Assembly (NCBI GenBank): GCA_017472685.1
Contig: JAFUOO010000011.1
Coordinates: forward strand, 232,850 to 296,849
Length of the DNA: 64,000 nt
Direction of reading: 5' to 3'
DNA from: Clostridia bacterium
GTDB lineage: Bacteria; Bacillota; Clostridia; UMGS1883
Shown: piece after piece, positions 59,801 through 64,000 of the stretch
How the letters are laid out: the number at the start of each line of letters is the position of its first letter
How positions within the stretch are numbered: the first letter of the stretch is position 1
The notes under the pieces: generated by a model
What the model was told of the DNA's origin: nothing
Databases searched by the model: none
What the model saw: the letters and a program-made list of their open reading frames with translations, nothing else
Made by a program: the position numbers and the translations under genes

Positions 59801-61351
59801 AGGGTTTGTGCCGTGACCGTTTGCGTAGGTTAAATCCATGCGGTAGTAGCCTGTGTGTTCTACCTCAATGGGCAAGTTAAAGCCGTCGTTTTCACTTTGT
59901 ATGCCGCTAAGGCGGTAGCCGCCCGAGTAGGCATAGGTCCAGCGCACGTTGTTTGCATATGCTGCGCCTACGTGTGTGCCTCCTTCAGCCTCATAAAGCT
60001 TGCGCTCTGCGCCATAGTAGATGATTGCTTCTTCACTTTGTGAGGGCGAAACAGTAACAAGGTATGCTGCGTTTTCCTCCATGGATGGGATAGTAACCGT
60101 AACGGTGTTGTCAATTACGCTGTAGGTGCCTCTTATAATGGTGCGGGGCTCCTCGCTCACACCGTGGAAGGCTGTCCAGTAGGTTGCTTTTACCTCGATG
60201 TCAACAAATTCGGCGCCGTCAAAGGGGATTGTGTCTGCAATGTTTTGAAGAACTATACTTGCATCACCTTCGTTGCCGCCAAAAATTACGCTTGCGCTCT
60301 TTTTGTTGTCATCGATGGAGGCTAAACCATAAAACTCTGTACGGGCGGTGTTTGTGGTGAGAGAAAGCGTTTCACCACTCATATCGCCGTACCATTTGTA
60401 AAGCCACCACGCGCCGTTAGGCTCGTTGTTGTCGGCGGCAATGTCGTTAAGGTTGCCTGCGTTGTGCCAGTAGGGAAGACAGCCCGAAACCTTGTTTTCT
60501 TCAAAAAGTGCAATCCAGTTAACTAATTTGCCGGGGTTTGAGCAATGGTCCTGGGGCGCGTACTCGTTGATGATGATTTCGCGCTCTTCCATGCCGTACT
60601 TTGCTTCGATTGCGCGGTAGGAAGCAAGGTTTGCTGCAAAGGAGTTTAAATCGTAGTCCTGCAGCTCATGCCAGGTTATGTAGTCGGGCTCGCAGTCGTT
60701 CTCGGTGCAGAACTTAATCCACGCCTCGTATGCACCCGAAAGATAGTTTGCACAGCTGATGCCGCCGATTAATGCATCGGGGTCAAGAGAATGGATGAGA
60801 TTATAAGCCTGTAGCCAATGGGAGTTGAAGGTTGCCTGTACGGAAGCGCTTGAGCCGATGTTACCGTACCATATGCCGTCGGGCTCGTTGAAGGGCACGT
60901 AAACCAGCTTGCCATGATAATCGGGGTTTGAATTTCTCAGCGCCACAATCTTGGGCACCATTTCCTCGATGTGGGAAAGGTAGTCCTCAAAGCTCGCCTG
61001 CTCGTAGGGCCACAGGGCGTAAATGTCCTGCAGGTATATCTGCACCTGCTCACCGCCTGCAGAAATGAAGGTGCCTGCAACGTCTAAAACGTCACCCGTG
61101 GGGTGCTGTAAGCCGTCGGGTGCCTTCTGCACCGCTGTGGAGGGCTTTAAGGGGGTTAAGGTGTTGGCACTTGGCGTGCCGTCACTGCCCAAACCGTACA
61201 GAAAGCCGCTTGAGCCGTGGCGGAGTGCCCCCGTTTTTGCGCTCATGTCAATTGTGAGTGTGGGGATGTACACCGCCCGGGACGTGATGGGGAACATCAG
61301 AAGCGTTGCAAAAATTGCAACGGATAAAAATAAAGAGAGTATTTTTTTCAT
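56834..61351 (-). CDS. Giant secreted clan GH-A-like glycosidase with carbohydrate-binding modules
   Basis: 1505 residues. After a signal peptide (1-26), residues 30-340 look like a (beta/alpha)8 glycosidase of the GH39/clan A style: YVPFNEPDGIW puts a candidate acid/base Glu near 153, and IIINEYAPQD a candidate nucleophile Glu near 262. Three CBM6/35-like modules follow, each opening with EAE or EAEAG (near 450, 605 and 750), then Ig-like and beta-sandwich segments. A C-terminal F5/8-type module is at about 1290-1430 (YAFDGNTQTFFDGISGGYLVVDLGYETTVSAIGYY). The substrate is unknown; I would not assign a GH family number by eye. No wall anchor is visible. Upstream of the ATG is AAAGGAGCAGAAAA. 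Confidence 0.72.
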   Translation of the reverse strand: MKKILSLFLSVAIFATLLMFPITSRAVYIPTLTIDMSAKTGALRHGSSGFLYGLGSDGTPSANTLTPLKPSTAVQKAPDGLQHPTGDVLDVAGTFISAGGEQVQIYLQDIYALWPYEQASFEDYLSHIEEMVPKIVALRNSNPDYHGKLVYVPFNEPDGIWYGNIGSSASVQATFNSHWLQAYNLIHSLDPDALIGGISCANYLSGAYEAWIKFCTENDCEPDYITWHELQDYDLNSFAANLASYRAIEAKYGMEEREIIINEYAPQDHCSNPGKLVNWIALFEENKVSGCLPYWHNAGNLNDIAADNNEPNGAWWLYKWYGDMSGETLSLTTNTARTEFYGLASIDDNKKSASVIFGGNEGDASIVLQNIADTIPFDGAEFVDIEVKATYWTAFHGVSEEPRTIIRGTYSVIDNTVTVTIPSMEENAAYLVTVSPSQSEEAIIYYGAERKLYEAEGGTHVGAAYANNVRWTYAYSGGYRLSGIQSENDGFNLPIEVEHTGYYRMDLTYANGHGTNPADPSANNPQSLSATIRFDRDSAELITLENTLRDEMAGMYTTYVYLAKGNHTMQLRGVETNGGAFSCDSIAFTYVGGTIPQFDSVYEAELGDFNLLKNNQDTTLTTESTISGYSGSGYITGLEGRSVEVGGGVRFTVVVPDNALYTIALRYSAEADSTANIYLDNTALDLDNVLTDISLPATDSFETEYVTAFLQKGINIIDIDASAPIALDYMRVKKAEGDPIAVEAEAGVLSGEAEECENPYASRTQYVSNIEGGTEDALTLSVNAPNAGKYKMVIHHSSGELFGGHTYNAQLVDRYASFKLNETEAKRLYFKNTYSDSNWRTTVLEVELTEGDNTLKVFNDNWRLVKNGTGSTGNITYNTLVNYTPNFDLFEFYPSVTENSSLAESFKMSLMATSHGTAELDKTALSPNEEVTLTLNPEYNEGRIVVTANGEDISYLISGNTLTYAPTTDTEFLVSFIIPENLDNYITNSSFGTGDSTGWDAEDTIIITDGNIHYASIGTISQSIACEKDFYDITFKAKGESVTVTANDYTRTITLSDTWQTYSVRTHAESEINLSLTGTAFVDEFALNKGSVDPEVLYFVDCGDVDPETINSGDKYGLYNSVTEQFYQEDAVTGYSWGIVDEYVPNETYPHLLTGAETWPYEYDLADGTDKVITYRYAKDQDDRTGNGITYKFALPEDGDYAFEVAFYAPSHWMGVNRKSSLTMNGEVLASGIIPRSNEYHPVTVRKIATVTGGEATLNLKLDSDGTGGPMISYIKIYKAATVLPKTKLDVADFTVTCSDTWNSDPNTHGKYAFDGNTQTFFDGISGGYLVVDLGYETTVSAIGYYPREGWNTRMEATHFSASRDGVTWEKLFVIPSAPQAGVETIVSSNEFMADGIFRYIKYENPYDYCNVAEINIYKETDSFQFVSLDEDVCKLESITLENGTYSLSFTEGSSGTIIQSEVVDGTLSFVKSSGLTDTLEQISPTEKLYVWDKENIKPLVLIKR

Positions 61352-61516
61352 TTTTCTGCTCCTTTATATGTATAATTACATTAATTATATCATATATGTA
61401 TGTGGATTGAAATAAAAATTTTTGCCGAATTTATGTAATTTTGTTGAGTAAAAACACAAATGTCCGCCACTGACGAACAAAATGACAAAAAATTTCATTT
61501 TTCTTATGAAAAACTA

Positions 61517-61545
61517 TTGACAATTTTTTTTCGGATAATTATAAT
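61517..61545 (+). promoter_or_regulatory. Perfect consensus promoter of gdhA
   Basis: TTGACA at 61517-61522, 17-bp spacer, TATAAT at 61540-61545; the leader is about 60 nt. Confidence 0.9.
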
Positions 61546-61613
61546 ATGTATCAAACGTAAAGGGTATATGGCTTAAAGCGGTGTGCTCTTTTTAAAAACT
61601 GGAGGTTTTAGTA

Positions 61614-62960
61614 GTGAAAAATCAGTATTTAATCGACGTTTTAGAAAACGTTAAGAAGAGAAATGCTAACGAGCCTGAATTTTTACAGACAGTTACAGAA
61701 GTTCTTGAGAGTATCGAGCCCGTTATTGACCAGCGCCCCGACCTTGTTGCAGCAGGCGTTGTTGAAAGAATGGTTGAGCCCGAAAGACAGATTATGTTCC
61801 GTGTTCCCTGGGTTGACGACAACGGCAAGGTACAGGTTAACCGCGGCTACAGAGTGCAGTTCAACTCTGCTATCGGTCCTTACAAGGGCGGTATCCGCTT
61901 TGCTCCCAATGTATACATAGGTACAATGAAGTTCCTCGGCTTTGAACAGACCTTCAAAAACTCTCTTACATCCCTCCCCATGGGCGGCGGTAAGGGTGGT
62001 GCTGACTTTGACCCCAACGGCAAGAGCGATGCTGAAGTTATGCGCTTCTGCCAGAGCTTTATGAACGAGCTCTACCGTCACATTGGTCCCAACCTTGACG
62101 TTCCCGCAGGTGATTTGGGTGTTGGCGCAAGAGAAGTTGGCTACATGTTCGGTCAGTACAAGAGATTAAAGAACGAATTCACAGGCGTGTTCACAGGTAA
62201 GGGTCTTTCCTTCGGCGGCTCATTAATCCGTCCCGAAGCTACAGGCTACGGCGCTGTTTACTACGCTGTTGAAATGCTTAAGCACTTTAACGACACAATC
62301 GAAGGCAAAACTGTTGTTGTATCCGGCTTCGGTAACGTTGCTTGGGGTACAGTTAAGAAGGCAACAGAGCTGGGTGCTAAGGTTGTTGTTATTTCCGGTC
62401 CCGATGGCTACGTTTACGATGAAGCAGGCGTAAGCACAGAAGAAAAGATTAACTTTATGTTAGAGATGCGTGCAAGCGGCAGAAACAAGGTGCAGGACTA
62501 TGCTGACAAGTTCGGCGTACCCTTCTTTGCAGGTCAGAAGCCCTGGAATGTTAAGGCTGACATTCTCATGCCCTGTGCTACACAGAACGAAGTTGACGTT
62601 AAGGAAGCAGAAGAAATTATCGCTAACAACGTTAAGTACTATATTGAAGTTTCCAACATGCCCACAACAAACGAGGCTATTGCTCTTATGAAGAACGCAG
62701 GCATCCGCATTGCTCCTTCTAAGGCTGTTAACGCAGGTGGCGTGTCTGTTTCCGGTCTTGAAATGAGCCAGAACTCCATGCGCTACTCCTGGAGCGAGGA
62801 AGAGGTTGACGCTAAGCTCAAGACAATCATGAAGAACATTTTCGACAACTCTGTTAAGGCTGCTAACGAATACGGTCTTGGCGATGACCTTATCGCAGGT
62901 GCTAACATTGCAGGCTTTATCAAGGTTGCAGAAGCTATGAAGGCACAGGGAATAGTTTGA
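61614..62960 (+). CDS. gdhA: NADP-type glutamate dehydrogenase
   Basis: 448 residues, the length of the hexameric bacterial enzyme that aminates 2-oxoglutarate. GPYKGGIRFAPNV and PMGGGKGGADFDP hold the substrate lysines; PAGDLGVGAREVGYMFG is the family segment; SGFGNVAWGTVKKATELGAKVV is the dinucleotide fold. A GTG start at 61614 follows GGAGG at good spacing. A perfect consensus promoter and optimised codon use suggest very high expression. The stop codon lies inside a palindrome that begins a repeat element. Confidence 0.95.
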   Translation: MKNQYLIDVLENVKKRNANEPEFLQTVTEVLESIEPVIDQRPDLVAAGVVERMVEPERQIMFRVPWVDDNGKVQVNRGYRVQFNSAIGPYKGGIRFAPNVYIGTMKFLGFEQTFKNSLTSLPMGGGKGGADFDPNGKSDAEVMRFCQSFMNELYRHIGPNLDVPAGDLGVGAREVGYMFGQYKRLKNEFTGVFTGKGLSFGGSLIRPEATGYGAVYYAVEMLKHFNDTIEGKTVVVSGFGNVAWGTVKKATELGAKVVVISGPDGYVYDEAGVSTEEKINFMLEMRASGRNKVQDYADKFGVPFFAGQKPWNVKADILMPCATQNEVDVKEAEEIIANNVKYYIEVSNMPTTNEAIALMKNAGIRIAPSKAVNAGGVSVSGLEMSQNSMRYSWSEEEVDAKLKTIMKNIFDNSVKAANEYGLGDDLIAGANIAGFIKVAEAMKAQGIV

Positions 62961-63043
62961 TGCCTTGCATCAAACTATAAAGTAATAAGTAATAATGAAT
63001 AAGTAATAGGTATGGAAAGAACTCCGCAAATGCGGAGTTCTTT
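62952..63043. repeat. Inverted copy of the gdhA 3' end plus bipartite repeat; acts as terminator
   Basis: ATAGTTTGATGC-CTT-GCATCAAACTAT (62952-62978): the left arm contains the gdhA stop codon and the right arm is its reverse complement. It is followed by AAAGTAATAAGTAATAATG-type quasi-repeats and the hairpin GAACTCCGCA-AA-TGCGGAGTTC (63019-63040) with TTTTTT, a good rho-independent terminator. Confidence 0.8.
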
Positions 63044-63099
63044 TTTGTGTTTACAAAAGGGCGCATCTGTGGTAAAATATCGGTAATGAGGTGATAAAA

Positions 63100-63831
63100 A
63101 TGAAAGTAGCAAGTGATTTCAGACAAACGGCGCGTGAGTGCCTGAAGGGTAACTGGGTTACTGCTGTTATTGCAGGGCTTATTGCAACCTTACTCGGCGG
63201 TGCAACAAGTATGAGCATTAATTTTAATGTTAATGTCAGCAGCTCGGGCGGTGAAAAGATTGTGATTGAAAATCCCACCGAAGGCTTAGGTGCAATGCTT
63301 GGCGGAATTGCGCCCGTAGTGCTTGGTGTTCTGGGCACGGTTTTAGTAGTTGTTGTTCTGGTAGTGCTGGTGATAGCGGTGGCATATTTCATTCTGAGCA
63401 GCTTTGTGCAGGTGGGCTATGCAAAGTTTAACCTCAACGTTATTGACGGGAAGCCCTTGTCACTTGACACACTGTTTGCCTATGTTTCTGACTGGAAGCG
63501 TACTGCACTGGCAAACCTTTGGCAGACAATTTACATACTCTTATGGTCGTGTCTTTTTATTGTGCCGGGGATTGTGGCATCCTACAGCTATGCTATGACA
63601 AAGTATATCCTGGCGGAGGATAGCACCGTGTCGCCTGAGGAGGCAATTGCACGCTCAAAGGAGCTCATGGCAGGGAACAAATGGAGGCTCTGTTGTCTTC
63701 ACTTCAGCTTTCTTGGCTGGGCGATTCTTGCAGGATTAACCTTCGGCATAGGCAATTTGTGGCTCACGCCCTACAGACACGCCGCCGAAGCAGATTTTTA
63801 CAGAAATATCACAGAAGCAGTCAGTGAATAA
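63100..63831 (+). CDS. DUF975-family membrane protein
   Basis: 243 residues with about four or five membrane segments. The amino end ASDFRQTARECLKGNWVTAVIAGL, the GYAKFNLNVIDGKPLSLDTLFAYV segment, and FIVPGIVASYSYAMTKYILAED match the DUF975 family of Firmicutes, whose role is unknown. GAGGTGAT precedes the ATG at 63100; a GTG at 63091 lies inside that site. It follows the gdhA terminator. Confidence 0.85.
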   Translation: MKVASDFRQTARECLKGNWVTAVIAGLIATLLGGATSMSINFNVNVSSSGGEKIVIENPTEGLGAMLGGIAPVVLGVLGTVLVVVVLVVLVIAVAYFILSSFVQVGYAKFNLNVIDGKPLSLDTLFAYVSDWKRTALANLWQTIYILLWSCLFIVPGIVASYSYAMTKYILAEDSTVSPEEAIARSKELMAGNKWRLCCLHFSFLGWAILAGLTFGIGNLWLTPYRHAAEADFYRNITEAVSE

Positions 63832-63867
63832 TAAAAAAGTGTTTTAAAACTTCAACCCCCTCGTTTC

Positions 63868-64000
63868 CGTTTGCGGTGCCCAACACCAACTCCAAGTATT
63901 CGTTGGTTGTTGACCGCGGCACAACTCTGCGCATTCGCTTTATCATCCGCAGGATGCGCTCATGCTCGATTCCCCACTCTTGGGGGACGAAAAGGTGCAC
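63868..64000. repeat. Short dispersed non-coding element, copy 2 (may continue past the window)
   Basis: The ordered blocks CCGTTTGCGGTGCCC, a hairpin AACACCAAC...GTTGGTTGTT, GACCGCGGCACAAC, and CAGGATGCGCTC...CTCGATTCCCC correspond to 2204-2314. The internal stem has a different sequence but the same position. Nothing coding is seen from 63832 to the window end. Confidence 0.6.

Overview
The window looks like a chromosomal segment of a spore-forming, anaerobic member of the Clostridia (Bacillota), probably an uncultured gut lineage; I cannot place it to genus. The reasons are a spore protease gene (gpr), a large Gram-positive-type SRP RNA beside dnaX, the order dgt-dnaG-rpoD, dnaX-ybaB-recR-yaaL, an AddA-type helicase-nuclease, a flavodiiron protein, consensus SigA promoters with 17-bp spacers, strong AGGAGG-type ribosome sites, and very large secreted carbohydrate-active proteins. 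Base composition is intermediate and there are no rRNA genes.

Layout. 1-5.7 kb: Ppx/GppA phosphatase, gpr, tRNA-Ser with a partial downstream duplicate, an OFA-type transporter, a MATE exporter and a 46-codon ORF. 5.7-13.3 kb: SRP RNA, then dnaX-ybaB-recR-yaaL-addA and a charged membrane protein. 13.3-25.4 kb: a membrane-anchored XRE regulator, tRNA-Gly, two giant secreted BNR-4-type paralogues in tandem, and a PAP2 phosphatase. 25.6-29.6 kb: HAD phosphatase, flavodiiron protein, trmK, Nif3-like protein and RNase P RNA. 29.7-35.6 kb (minus strand): MntR-like regulator, rpoD, dnaG, dgt and pfkA. 35.8-42.1 kb: glnS, gltX, a BspA-type leucine-rich repeat protein and a CapA-like lipoprotein. 42.5-50.9 kb: a compact four-gene accessory operon (CbxX-type AAA+ ATPase, SNF2-type helicase of mobile-element type, MoxR ATPase, metallopeptidase-VWA protein). 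51-55.4 kb: tRNA-Thr, alpha/beta hydrolase, membrane-anchored MurF-like ligase, an S23-type four-helix-bundle protein between two hairpin arrays, and ddl. 55.4-64 kb: a polytopic membrane protein, a giant secreted glycosidase-like protein, NADP-type glutamate dehydrogenase and a DUF975 membrane protein.

What stands out. (1) Intergenic arrays of short, sequence-variable hairpins with mostly three-base loops, separated by a constant seven-base spacer (ATATCGC or ATATCAT), occur at five places. Two of them flank the S23-family gene in opposite orientation, suggesting that gene and arrays form one element or system. (2) The AAA/SNF2/MoxR/VWA operon is a candidate uncharacterised conflict or remodelling system. 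(3) A second repeat family, a bipartite palindrome, often lies next to an inverted copy of the neighbouring gene's 3' end; one copy sits inside the P12 arm of RNase P RNA. (4) dnaX carries an A AAA AAG slip site with a -1 stop a few codons later. (5) Partial duplications of tRNA-Ser and gltX 3' ends bracket short dispersed elements. All functions are inferred by reading the sequence; no searches were run.
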